From NCBI GenBank assembly GCA_964624165.1, contig CAZUWG010000015.1, positions 1 to 14,212 of the forward strand: 14,212 nucleotides of DNA. The letters are read 5' to 3'. Positions 1 to 6,307 of this stretch are shown here, in pieces. Under the pieces are notes generated by a model. It searched no databases. It saw nothing but the letters and a program-made list of their open reading frames with translations, and was not told where the DNA came from. The stretch comes from OLB19 sp964624165 (GTDB lineage Bacteria > Patescibacteriota > Minisyncoccia > Phycocordibacterales > UBA918). Position 1 is the stretch's first letter. Every line of letters begins with the position of its first letter. A program made the translations under genes and the position numbers.

Positions 1-128
1 TTCCCAAACTCCTTTTTGTACGCCGTAGCGAGAGACTGACTAATCGCATCAAGCATGCGCTCACGGGGAATGCCGCGCTCGTCTTCGAGCTCTTGTAATA
101 CTGAATTGATAACTTTTAGATCAAACAT
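1..128 (-). CDS. nusA: Transcription termination/antitermination factor NusA, N-terminal fragment
   Basis: The reverse complement from the ATG at 128-126 reads 42 codons to the window edge. The protein starts MFDLKVINSVLQELEDERG, followed by IPRERMLDAISQSLATAYKKEFG. This matches the NusA N-terminal domain pattern: a short helix, a basic 'G(I/L)PRE' turn, then an 'A(I)..SLA.AYKKE(Y/F)G' helix. NusA binds RNA polymerase near the RNA exit channel and modulates pausing, termination and antitermination. The S1 and KH domains lie outside the window. Codon use is AT-leaning like the pil genes and unlike the GC-rich lipoprotein gene next door. It is transcribed away from that gene, with a 374-bp hairpin-rich intergenic region between them. 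No clear Shine-Dalgarno sequence precedes the ATG. The family call rests on recalled motifs over only 42 residues. Confidence 0.82.
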   Translation of the reverse strand, partial: MFDLKVINSVLQELEDERGIPRERMLDAISQSLATAYKKEFG

Positions 129-146
129 AATTATGGTGTGTCTAAG

Positions 147-182
147 ACCGGCGGATGGCATTTGTGCCAATCACATGCCGGT
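147..182 (-). promoter_or_regulatory. Branched inverted repeat in the presumed nusA leader
   Basis: The outer arms ACCGGC (147-152) and GCCGGT (177-182) enclose a smaller hairpin GGCA-TTTG-TGCC (157-168). It lies 19-54 bases upstream of the nusA start codon and would be transcribed if the promoter lies further upstream. In other bacteria the nusA leader is a site of autoregulation. A role here is inference from position only. Confidence 0.35.
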
Positions 183-244
183 ATATAAATAATATGTACG
201 GGTATGCCCGTTTGACTGCACGAGTGGCGTGTCCAAACGTGTGG

Positions 245-267
245 GAGCGCGGCCTGCGGCCGCGCTC
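245..267. repeat. GC-rich hairpin, 10-bp stem with 3-nt loop
   Basis: The arms GAGCGCGGCC (245-254) and GGCCGCGCTC (258-267) pair perfectly around the loop TGC. No T-run follows on either strand, so it is not a canonical terminator. It lies in a divergent region where no gene needs terminating. It could be a relic terminator, a structured leader element of nusA, or a member of the genome's intergenic hairpin family. Confidence 0.6.
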
Positions 268-381
268 ACGTAAGTCATATGTACTGTAGCATAGCTTTTT
301 TTACTCGACAATAATAAAGCGTTCTTTATATGTATGAGATATATCTAAGAGAGTAGTGTCGGAGATGCTATGCGCAAACAG

Positions 382-410
382 AGAGGGGCGGGGCTTCGCC
401 CCGCCCCTCT
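382..410. repeat. GC-rich hairpin abutting the lipoprotein promoter, 13-bp stem
   Basis: The arms AGAGGGGCGGGGC (382-394) and GCCCCGCCCCTCT (398-410) pair perfectly around TTC. The last T of the right arm is also the first T of the TTGACA -35 box at 410-415. The placement suggests an insulator against read-through from the left, or the end of a lost upstream gene. Confidence 0.65.
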
Positions 411-437
411 TGACATTTCCCAAGAAAATGCTAGTTT
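410..437 (+). promoter_or_regulatory. Sigma70-type promoter of the lipoprotein gene
   Basis: A perfect -35 box TTGACA (410-415) is followed after 16 bp by the -10 box TAGTTT (432-437), which carries an upstream TG (429-430), giving an extended -10. This predicts a start near 444 and a leader of about 60 nt. It is one of only two promoters in the window with a recognisable -35 box. The other drives the second GC-rich gene. Confidence 0.65.
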
Positions 438-486
438 TGCTGGTGATGACAACCTGTACCACTCCCATGATGGGCGTGGCAATCTA

Positions 487-501
487 ACAAGGAGGACTTG
501 T
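487..501 (+). promoter_or_regulatory. Shine-Dalgarno sequence displayed in a hairpin loop
   Basis: The arms ACAAG (487-491) and CTTGT (497-501) flank the loop GAGGA (492-496), and the AAGGAGGA core spans the left arm and loop. The ATG is at 503. It is the strongest Shine-Dalgarno sequence in the window. Most other genes here have none that can be seen. Confidence 0.6.
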
Positions 502-502
502 C

Positions 503-1198
503 ATGAACATCAAAAAAATGGTACTGGTCTCGGTTTTTCCGCTCGGCCTCGCTGCGTGCGGTGTTGGAAGCGGCGGAAGCGGTGGCGGAACGACGCCCGA
601 CCCGAAGCCCAAGCCGGTCGTGACCGGCTGCACGGATCGCGGCAGCGTCTTCTTCGACGCCAAGGCGACGAAGAGCGGCAAGTGTGGCGACGCTTCATCG
701 CAGATCAAGCGTGACAACACGCTGAATCCCGATGATTGGTTCACCAACGGCGGCACCGCCGCGGGGGGCGATTTTGCGGCCGGAGAATCGGCCTATGTTG
801 CCATAACTCCCACCGGTTACAACGTGGCCAAGGGGTTCAAGCCTGTCGGCAATAAGCTGAAGTCGGGAGTGAAGACGATTGTTGAAGCCAATATCCGGTA
901 CGATGGCGATCCGGTCGGGATCGGGGGCACGGCCGAATTCACTGCAGAAGCCAACGACGCCTATCGTTTGCGGGGCGTCAGCGGCGGCGTCAAAGGTCCT
1001 GTTGACTTTCGGGCCGATACCGGCGGTGGCGAGCCGATCAGTAATCGGGGCACGGCCTCGATTGCCGATATTTGCCGGCTGTTTGCGGGCAAGGGTGGTC
1101 GCGCTGTTGCGGGATGTGCCGAAGGTACGCAGGGCGCCCGGTCCCTGGGCCTCAGCTTCGCCACCCCGGGCAACGAGACCAAAAAGCTGACCAAATAA
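503..1198 (+). CDS. Putative secreted lipoprotein, GC-rich, function unknown
   Basis: This encodes 231 residues. The N-terminus has a charged start (MNIKK), a hydrophobic segment to residue 18 and a lipobox L16-A17-A18-C19, so Cys19 should be lipidated and anchor the protein outside the membrane. A Gly/Ser linker (20-29) and a Pro/Lys stretch (33-39) follow. The rest is Gly-rich with predicted beta-type patches and four further cysteines (43, 61, 191, 205) that could form disulfides. I recognise no catalytic motif or family. The start is fixed by AAGGAGG about 7 nt upstream and by the signal peptide. The gene is monocistronic, with its own promoter (410-437) and terminator (1217-1251). Its codons favour G or C in the third position much more than nusA or the pil genes, which suggests acquisition from elsewhere or selection on a highly expressed product. 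Lipoprotein is well supported; its role is unknown. Confidence 0.75.
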   Translation: MNIKKMVLVSVFPLGLAACGVGSGGSGGGTTPDPKPKPVVTGCTDRGSVFFDAKATKSGKCGDASSQIKRDNTLNPDDWFTNGGTAAGGDFAAGESAYVAITPTGYNVAKGFKPVGNKLKSGVKTIVEANIRYDGDPVGIGGTAEFTAEANDAYRLRGVSGGVKGPVDFRADTGGGEPISNRGTASIADICRLFAGKGGRAVAGCAEGTQGARSLGLSFATPGNETKKLTK

Positions 1199-1216
1199 CC
1201 TGGTCAGCCGACAACA

Positions 1217-1251
1217 GGCGGGGAGCATTTGCTTCCCGCCTTTTCTTTTTC
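1217..1251 (+). terminator. Rho-independent terminator of the lipoprotein gene
   Basis: The stem GGCGGGGAGC (1217-1226) pairs with GCTTCCCGCC (1231-1240), with one G-U pair, around the loop ATTT. A T-rich tail follows (1241-1251). It starts 18 nt after the stop codon. Confidence 0.85.
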
Positions 1252-1264
1252 TATGGGATTAGGG

Positions 1265-1308
1265 ACACAACCGAGGCGGGGAGCGAAAGCTCCCCGCCTC
1301 GGTTGTGT
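1265..1308. terminator. 20-bp perfect hairpin with GAAA loop, symmetric terminator-like element
   Basis: The arms 1265-1284 and 1289-1308 are perfect reverse complements around GAAA. The core GGGGAGC-GAAA-GCTCCCC recurs, with a GAA loop, at 13761-13777. The 11-mer AGGCGGGGAGC is also shared with the preceding terminator (1216-1226 and 1274-1284). It sits between the lipoprotein terminator and the pilB promoter. The outer ACACAA/TTGTGT ends could act as weak U-tracts in both directions. Confidence 0.6.
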
Positions 1309-1335
1309 ATTGCTACGTTTTCGTTTCATTGCAAG

Positions 1336-1390
1336 TGATATACTGAAGCTACTCACGGGAAGTAAGTACTTTTGTATTGTGCGCATTAAA
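1336..1390 (+). repeat. 55-bp exact duplicate, left copy (contig-end overlap)
   Basis: These 55 bases are identical to 1491-1545 and directly abut the N run. They carry a promoter-like TGATATACT (1336-1344) and the start of pilB as far as its fourth codon. The most likely explanation is an unmerged assembly overlap of k=55, not a biological repeat. Confidence 0.9.
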
Positions 1391-1490
1391 NNNNNNNNNN
1401 NNNNNNNNNNNNNNNNNNNNNNNNNNNNNNNNNNNNNNNNNNNNNNNNNNNNNNNNNNNNNNNNNNNNNNNNNNNNNNNNNNNNNNNNNN
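1391..1490. other. Assembly gap of 100 N
   Basis: A run of exactly 100 N between two identical 55-mers. The true distance is probably zero or negative. Collapsing the two copies would place pilB 225 bp after the lipoprotein terminator hairpin region begins, with no missing gene. Confidence 0.95.
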
Positions 1491-1499
1491 TGATATACT
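1491..1499 (+). promoter_or_regulatory. Extended -10 promoter of the pil operon
   Basis: TGATATACT fits the TGnTATAAT extended -10 pattern, and the duplicate copy is at 1336-1344. No good -35 box is visible upstream of the left copy. The predicted transcript has a leader of about 27 nt before the GTG at 1534, so unlike tpiA, recJ and rnhA this unit would not be leaderless. Confidence 0.5.
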
Positions 1500-1545
1500 G
1501 AAGCTACTCACGGGAAGTAAGTACTTTTGTATTGTGCGCATTAAA
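1491..1545 (+). repeat. 55-bp exact duplicate, right copy (contig-end overlap)
   Basis: Identical to 1336-1390. This copy is continuous with the full pilB gene. Confidence 0.9.
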
Positions 1546-3279
1546 GATAATCAACTCAAACGCTTCGTCCTCGATTCTGGTCTTATGACCAAAGCGCAGG
1601 TTGCGGAAGCTGAGAAAGTAGCGGCTGATGAAAGTCGGTCTCTTTCAGATGCGATGCTTGCGGCGGGCAGTATTACTGAGGATGATTTGCGACGCATCGA
1701 GTCTTACGTGCTGGGGATCCCCTTTGTTTCTTTGAAGGATATGCAAATTGAGATGGACATTCTCTCACTTATTCCTGAGCCCGTGGCACGCAATCACAAT
1801 ATCGTCGCCTTCCAAAAAACTGCAGATTCGGTAGAGGTGGCGATGCTTGATACGGCCGACTTACCAGCCATCGACTTCGTAAAAAAGAAAATCGGCTTAA
1901 AGATCCAGCCGCGCCTCACCGACACCGAGTCGATGAAACACGCGTTGCGACAGTATCAAAAAACCCTTAAAGACGAATTTGGTGATATGATCGCCAAAGA
2001 GTCCTCGGCTCTTACCGTAGTCAGTGAAGGTGAAGAGGAAACGCTTACTGAAGAAGAGCTTAAGAAGATGGCTGAGGATCTGCCAGTAATTCGAATTGTA
2101 GACACACTCTTGCGTCATGCGATTATCCAAGGCGCGTCAGATATTCATATTGAGCCGATGGAGCTGCAGGTATTGGTGCGGTATCGTATCGACGGCATCC
2201 TTCATGATGCGATGACGCTCCCAAAGCACGCTTCTGGCCCATTGGCAGCTCGCATTAAGGTCCTTTCAAACCTAAAGCTCGATGAGAAGCGTTTGCCGCA
2301 AGATGGACGTTTCAAAATGGAAATGGACGGGCAAAAAGTTTCGTTTCGTGTGTCGGTGTTACCAATTTTCTACGGTGAAAAAATTGTGATGCGTCTTTTG
2401 CGCGAAAACCGCTCCGGCTATAGCCTTGAGGGGATTGGTCTCCACGGCAATACACTCGAAGGTATTCATAAAGCCATGCGCCAAACCACAGGGATTATTC
2501 TCGTTACCGGCCCAACTGGAAGCGGAAAGACAACAACGCTCTATACCATTCTTGACCTTTTAAACACTCCCGAAGTAAATATTTCGACGATTGAAGACCC
2601 GATTGAGTACCAGATGCCGCGGGTCAATCAGACACAGGTGAAGAGTGATATCGGGTTTACCTTTTCTTCAGGCTTGCGCTCCTTGATGCGTCAGGACCCT
2701 GATATCATTATGGTGGGTGAAATTCGAGATGAAGAAACCGCCAGTCTAGCGATCAACGCAGCTCTCACAGGGCACTTAGTATTGGCTACGGTGCACACCA
2801 ATAGTGCTGCCGGGACGGTCTCTCGTTTGATTGATATGGGGGTAGAGTCGTGTTTTGGCACCACAAACATGAGGGTGGGGGGGGGGCAACGACACGGGCG
2901 GCGGCGTTATGGGGGGGGGGGAAGTTACACGCTCAGCAAAACTCAGCGTGAAGAGCTCGCCGAGCACGCCAACCTAGATCTCGTACTTGAGTCACTGAAA
3001 GAAGAAAAAATTGTTCCCGCGTCAGCTACTTGGAATGACGTGCAGTTTATCAAACCAAACGAAGGCGATGAGGATCCGTACAAAGGTCGGCTTGGTATTC
3101 ATGAAGTGTTGAGTGTCACATCGACGATCCGCGATATGATCATGGATCATCAAACTGACGATAAGGTTGAGGATGAGGCACGCAAGGGCGGCATGTTGAC
3201 CATGCTTGAAGACGGTATCTTTAAGGCGGCGCAGGGCCTGACTACGATTGAGGAAGTGCTGCGTGTTATTAATGAATAA
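1534..3279 (+). CDS. pilB: Type IV pilus assembly ATPase PilB (GspE/PulE family)
   Basis: This encodes 581 residues from a GTG start and is a cytoplasmic hexameric ATPase that drives pilus polymerisation through PilC. An N-terminal MshEN-like domain (about 1-140) precedes the secretion ATPase domain. The Walker A box is GPTGSGKT (326-333), the Asp box STIEDPIEYQ (351-360), the Walker B region DPDIIMVGEIRDEE (388-401) and the His box TGHLVLATVHTN (412-423). The start is supported because the protein begins RIKDNQLKRFVLDSGLMTK, typical for the family; the Shine-Dalgarno is weak (GGGAAG, rather distant). Residues 439-463 are abnormal: they align in frame with the usual 'TLNVVVAQRL.RRLC' block but are replaced by a Gly/Arg-rich string encoded by G-runs, and the expected first cysteine pair is missing. 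The second zinc-type Cys pair before YKGRLGIHEVL is also absent. pilC follows after 6 bp. Confidence 0.97.
   Translation: MRIKDNQLKRFVLDSGLMTKAQVAEAEKVAADESRSLSDAMLAAGSITEDDLRRIESYVLGIPFVSLKDMQIEMDILSLIPEPVARNHNIVAFQKTADSVEVAMLDTADLPAIDFVKKKIGLKIQPRLTDTESMKHALRQYQKTLKDEFGDMIAKESSALTVVSEGEEETLTEEELKKMAEDLPVIRIVDTLLRHAIIQGASDIHIEPMELQVLVRYRIDGILHDAMTLPKHASGPLAARIKVLSNLKLDEKRLPQDGRFKMEMDGQKVSFRVSVLPIFYGEKIVMRLLRENRSGYSLEGIGLHGNTLEGIHKAMRQTTGIILVTGPTGSGKTTTLYTILDLLNTPEVNISTIEDPIEYQMPRVNQTQVKSDIGFTFSSGLRSLMRQDPDIIMVGEIRDEETASLAINAALTGHLVLATVHTNSAAGTVSRLIDMGVESCFGTTNMRVGGGQRHGRRRYGGGGSYTLSKTQREELAEHANLDLVLESLKEEKIVPASATWNDVQFIKPNEGDEDPYKGRLGIHEVLSVTSTIRDMIMDHQTDDKVEDEARKGGMLTMLEDGIFKAAQGLTTIEEVLRVINE
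2850..2922 (+). other. Corrupted segment of pilB with G10 and G11 runs
   Basis: Two homopolymer runs, G10 at 2877-2886 and G11 at 2911-2921, lie in a stretch where the PilB family motif is scrambled although the frame length is kept. The flanks on both sides read as normal PilB. Probably a base-calling or consensus error: Illumina two-colour chemistry reports loss of signal as G. Confidence 0.7.
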
Positions 3280-3285
3280 TCACTT

Positions 3286-4512
3286 ATGAAATTTCGCTAC
3301 ACGGCCACCGATAAAGGAGGAAAAGAAGTATCCAACGTTGTGACGGTTGAAGACCGCTACGCGGTGTACGATGAAGTGAGAAAGCAAGGGCTGGAGGTGG
3401 TATCGGTGGAAGAAGTAAGGGGCTTTTCCTTTGGGGGCGGTATTTCGATGGAGAAAATAAACACGCTCCTCAGTCGAGTAAAGCAAGATGAGCTTGTGAT
3501 GATGACGAGAAACTTAGGCGCCATGCTTAATGCCGGATTGGCGCTCTCTCGGGCTATTTCTGTGATTGGACGCCAAAGTAAGAATCCAAAACTCAAAGCA
3601 GTCACCAAAGATGTGGAGGACCGCATCAACGGCGGAGAAACCTTCTACGAAGCGCTCGAGCGTCACCCAAAAGTTTTTGATAATTTATATATTTCAATGG
3701 TACGAGCCGGCGAAGAGAGTGGAAATCTCTCAGAAACGCTTCGTACCCTTGCGATCCAGATGGAGCGCTCGTCTAGTTTGAGAAAAAAGATTAAAGGGGC
3801 CATGATCTACCCAAGTATTGTGATCGTGATCATGATGGGTATTGGTGTATTGATGATGATCTTCGTTATCCCTTCGATCACTGCGACTTTTGTCGATATG
3901 GATATTGAGCTACCGACCACTACGAAAGTCTTGATTGCGGTCAGCGACTTCATGGTGTCGCATACCATCCTGGTGCTGGCGGGTATGGTGGCAATTGTCA
4001 CTGGTTTTATTTATTCGTTGCGGACGTGGTGGGGCAAGCGCATTTTTCACTGGTTGATTATTCATATGCCAATTATTGGTACGATGGTAAAAGAGACCAA
4101 CGCTGCTCGTACCGCGCGTACTCTTTCCTCACTACTTGGCTCAGGAGTTGATGTACTGCTTTCAATCAGTATTACTGAAGATGTGATTCAAAACGTCTAC
4201 TACAAACCAATTCTCGCCGACGCTGCCGCTCGTGTAGAGAAGGGTACGCCGCTTTCGGCTTCTTTTATTGAACGTGAGGATCTCTATCCGGTATTGGTGG
4301 GGGAGATGATTTTGGTGGGGGAGGAAACCGGACAGATTGCAGGAATGTTGGAGCAGCTCGCCACTTTTTATGAAAACGAAGTTGAACAAAAAACCAAAGA
4401 CCTCTCGACTATCATAGAGCCTTTGTTGATGGTAGTGATTGGTGGAACGGTCGGCTTCTTTGCTCTCGCGATGATTGCGCCGATTTACTCGATTAGCGAT
4501 AGTATTGGATAA
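3286..4512 (+). CDS. pilC: Type IV pilus inner-membrane platform protein PilC (GspF family)
   Basis: This encodes 408 residues, close to the usual length. It is the polytopic platform that couples PilB to pilin insertion. The N-terminus MKFRYTATDKGGKEV is the typical short PilC opening strand. Two T2SSF domains follow, about 67-195 and 268-395, each with the 'L..G..L..AI' helix pattern and 'G.....L......ER' turns. Membrane segments are near 174-196, 227-245 and 380-400. It starts 6 bp after the pilB stop and is followed after 10 bp by a prepilin gene, so it is surely cotranscribed. No Shine-Dalgarno is evident, so translational coupling is likely. Nothing appears broken. Confidence 0.97.
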   Translation: MKFRYTATDKGGKEVSNVVTVEDRYAVYDEVRKQGLEVVSVEEVRGFSFGGGISMEKINTLLSRVKQDELVMMTRNLGAMLNAGLALSRAISVIGRQSKNPKLKAVTKDVEDRINGGETFYEALERHPKVFDNLYISMVRAGEESGNLSETLRTLAIQMERSSSLRKKIKGAMIYPSIVIVIMMGIGVLMMIFVIPSITATFVDMDIELPTTTKVLIAVSDFMVSHTILVLAGMVAIVTGFIYSLRTWWGKRIFHWLIIHMPIIGTMVKETNAARTARTLSSLLGSGVDVLLSISITEDVIQNVYYKPILADAAARVEKGTPLSASFIEREDLYPVLVGEMILVGEETGQIAGMLEQLATFYENEVEQKTKDLSTIIEPLLMVVIGGTVGFFALAMIAPIYSISDSIG

Positions 4513-4522
4513 GAAATATAGT

Positions 4523-6304
4523 ATGAATAACACACCGTACAAAAATACAGCGCCGGGAGGAAAATATAAGAGTGGCTTCTCTCTGATTGAGATTATTGTC
4601 ACTTCGGCTTTGATCCTGGTAGTGTTTGGTGGGCTGTTTGTTTCGATGCAGTTGATGATTAAGATTATCCAGAGTTCAAAAGCCGAGGCAGGGGCCACGA
4701 CGCTGGCGGTTGATAAAATCGAATATATTCGCTCATTATCCTACCAAGACGTCGGCACAACAGGCGGCCCGGTGTATGGCTCTCTCACTGAGACGAGCAC
4801 GGTCGTATTGAATGATATTAATTACACCGAGCGAATTGCGATCCGGTATGAAGATGATCCGGCGGATGGGCTCGGGTATAGCGATGATGCGAATGGTGTG
4901 ATTGAAGACTATAAAAAAGTGATTGTGGAATATAGTTGGGAGAATAATGGTGAGATAAAAACCCTAGCCCTATCAACCAATGTAACGCCTGTCGGTATGG
5001 AGACTGGCGTTGGCGGCGGAAGTTTGCGCATTATTGTGCAAGATAAAGATCTTAACCCCGTTCCAAATGCTCAGGTTACGATTATAAACGGAACATTGGC
5101 AACAACTACCAACACCATTCAATTTACAAATGCTGCCGGGCAGATCGTACTGTCGGGTATTCCGGCTGGAGCTGGGTATATGGTCTCGGCAACAAAGCCC
5201 GGCTACTCTACAGATGGTACGGTAGAACCAACACCTACAAATCCCAATCCCTTCTCGCGTCCTTTGACGGTGAGTGAGGGGGCGGTCACCACTAAGTATC
5301 TGACAATTGACCGAGTTGGAGATATTTTGATTGCAACTCAAACACAGACACAAGAGAATGAATTTTTTGATGATTTTGGAGATGATAGCTTAGCAACTTC
5401 CACCTCCAATGTCTCAATTGGCGGTTGGGTGGTCGAATTAGCCAATCCTGGCACAGGCTATGTGTCTAATGGAAGTTTCTTTAGCGTACCGATTTCCGAT
5501 GTAGGTTTGAGTCGATGGGACCGTTTGTCGTTTTCTGTGAGTACACAAGCTGAAACTGAAGCTCTGATTTATGTCTACTATGATAATGCGGGAGTTCCTA
5601 CACTTGTGCCTGATTCTGTTTTACCTGGAAACAGCGCGGGCTTTAACTATAGTGATAGTCCAGTGAGTTTACTTGGTATTGACCCAGGCACATATGACAC
5701 TCTTCAGCTAAGAGGGGAGCTTAGTTCCATTGATCCAAACTTGACGTCATATATTAAGCATTGGGTAGTAGATTATCGAACCGGCGGCAACCCGATTACC
5801 GATGTCGATATTTTGGTGCGCGGAGGAAAGCTTTTGGGGAATGACCCCAATCCTGTCTACAAGTTTGAAGCGGTCTTTACTTCAGACGGCAATGGTGAGG
5901 TAGACCTTCAAGATGTTGAATGGGATGCCTATAGCGTTTTCCCGCAAGGCTATCGTCTAGCAGAGATGTGTCCGGATTCACTATTATCCCTCGATCCAAA
6001 CCAAGCGATTACGGCTCAGATTGGCCTTGCTCCGGCTGGCGTCGGGCTCCATGTGACGGTGGTGGACTCACTTGGTGTGCCGATTCCTGATTCGGTGGTG
6101 CGACTCTTTAACTACGATAATATCGCTGCGTATGACGAGACTTTGGTCACGACCTCTTGCGGGCAGGCGTACTTTGCCGGGAATGGTCTCACGGCCGGCG
6201 CCACCTACGCGCTTGACGTAGAAGCTCCTGGCTACGTACTGGTGACAGAGTATCCGGTCATAGATTCATCATCTGTAATGCGAGTGGATGTAGGAATTAT
6301 TTAA
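4523..6304 (+). CDS. Large prepilin-like surface protein with Ig-like/carboxypeptidase-regulatory-type domains
   Basis: This encodes 593 residues. I chose the ATG at 4523 because an upstream in-frame start would overlap pilC and the signal begins properly here. The type III (prepilin) signal is K16-S-G18|F19-S-L-I-E23, with cleavage after Gly18 and the conserved Glu at +5, followed by a hydrophobic helix to about residue 46. A pilin-like head reaches about residue 160. A Gly-rich hinge leads to a carboxypeptidase-regulatory/Cna-B-like domain (about 165-265, 'LRIIVQDKDLNPVPNAQVTI...TNAAGQIVLSGIPAG'). A beta-rich middle region of unknown fold spans about 280-430. Two further regulatory-like repeats end the protein, the last one 'LHVTVVDSLGVPIPDSVVRLF'. 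It is far longer than normal pilins (about 130-180 residues), suggesting a tip adhesin or minor pilin. It is third in the pil operon. Prepilin is well supported; adhesion is inferred. Confidence 0.85.
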   Translation: MNNTPYKNTAPGGKYKSGFSLIEIIVTSALILVVFGGLFVSMQLMIKIIQSSKAEAGATTLAVDKIEYIRSLSYQDVGTTGGPVYGSLTETSTVVLNDINYTERIAIRYEDDPADGLGYSDDANGVIEDYKKVIVEYSWENNGEIKTLALSTNVTPVGMETGVGGGSLRIIVQDKDLNPVPNAQVTIINGTLATTTNTIQFTNAAGQIVLSGIPAGAGYMVSATKPGYSTDGTVEPTPTNPNPFSRPLTVSEGAVTTKYLTIDRVGDILIATQTQTQENEFFDDFGDDSLATSTSNVSIGGWVVELANPGTGYVSNGSFFSVPISDVGLSRWDRLSFSVSTQAETEALIYVYYDNAGVPTLVPDSVLPGNSAGFNYSDSPVSLLGIDPGTYDTLQLRGELSSIDPNLTSYIKHWVVDYRTGGNPITDVDILVRGGKLLGNDPNPVYKFEAVFTSDGNGEVDLQDVEWDAYSVFPQGYRLAEMCPDSLLSLDPNQAITAQIGLAPAGVGLHVTVVDSLGVPIPDSVVRLFNYDNIAAYDETLVTTSCGQAYFAGNGLTAGATYALDVEAPGYVLVTEYPVIDSSSVMRVDVGII

Positions 6305-6307
6305 TTC

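Larger units (their letters stand above)
129..502. other. Divergent intergenic region between nusA and the lipoprotein gene
   Basis: This is 374 bp with no credible protein gene. It holds, in order: a branched inverted repeat in the presumed nusA leader (147-182), a small inverted repeat around 198-211, a strong GC hairpin (245-267), an A/T-rich stretch (about 285-360), a second strong GC hairpin (382-410), a sigma70-like promoter starting at 410, and a short leader with a loop-exposed Shine-Dalgarno sequence (487-501). The nusA promoter could not be placed with confidence. An A/T-rich stretch around 182-195 read on the minus strand is one possibility. Confidence 0.7.

Noticed and set aside
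171..278. 35-codon minus-strand open frame upstream of nusA
   Set aside because: It covers two inverted repeats, has no ribosome site or family features and is more easily explained as leader sequence.
366..374. TGCTATGCG resembling an extended -10 box
   Set aside because: It is followed by no credible start codon at the leaderless distance; the only frame there is the rejected 370-714 one.
370..714. Open frame of 114 codons overlapping the lipoprotein gene start
   Set aside because: It reads through a GC hairpin and the promoter, has an arginine-rich nonsense-like composition, and overlaps the much better supported lipoprotein frame.
695..1228. Long minus-strand open frame opposite the lipoprotein gene
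   Set aside because: A typical shadow frame of a GC-rich gene; no start signals, and it runs through the plus-strand terminator stem.
1336..1545. Direct repeats of a mobile element or attachment site around the N run
   Set aside because: An exact 55-base match touching the gap on both sides is better explained by assembly overlap; there is no integrase or transposase gene.
2850..2922. Frameshift in pilB
   Set aside because: The frame is continuous and aligns residue for residue on both sides; the problem is substitution, not insertion or deletion.
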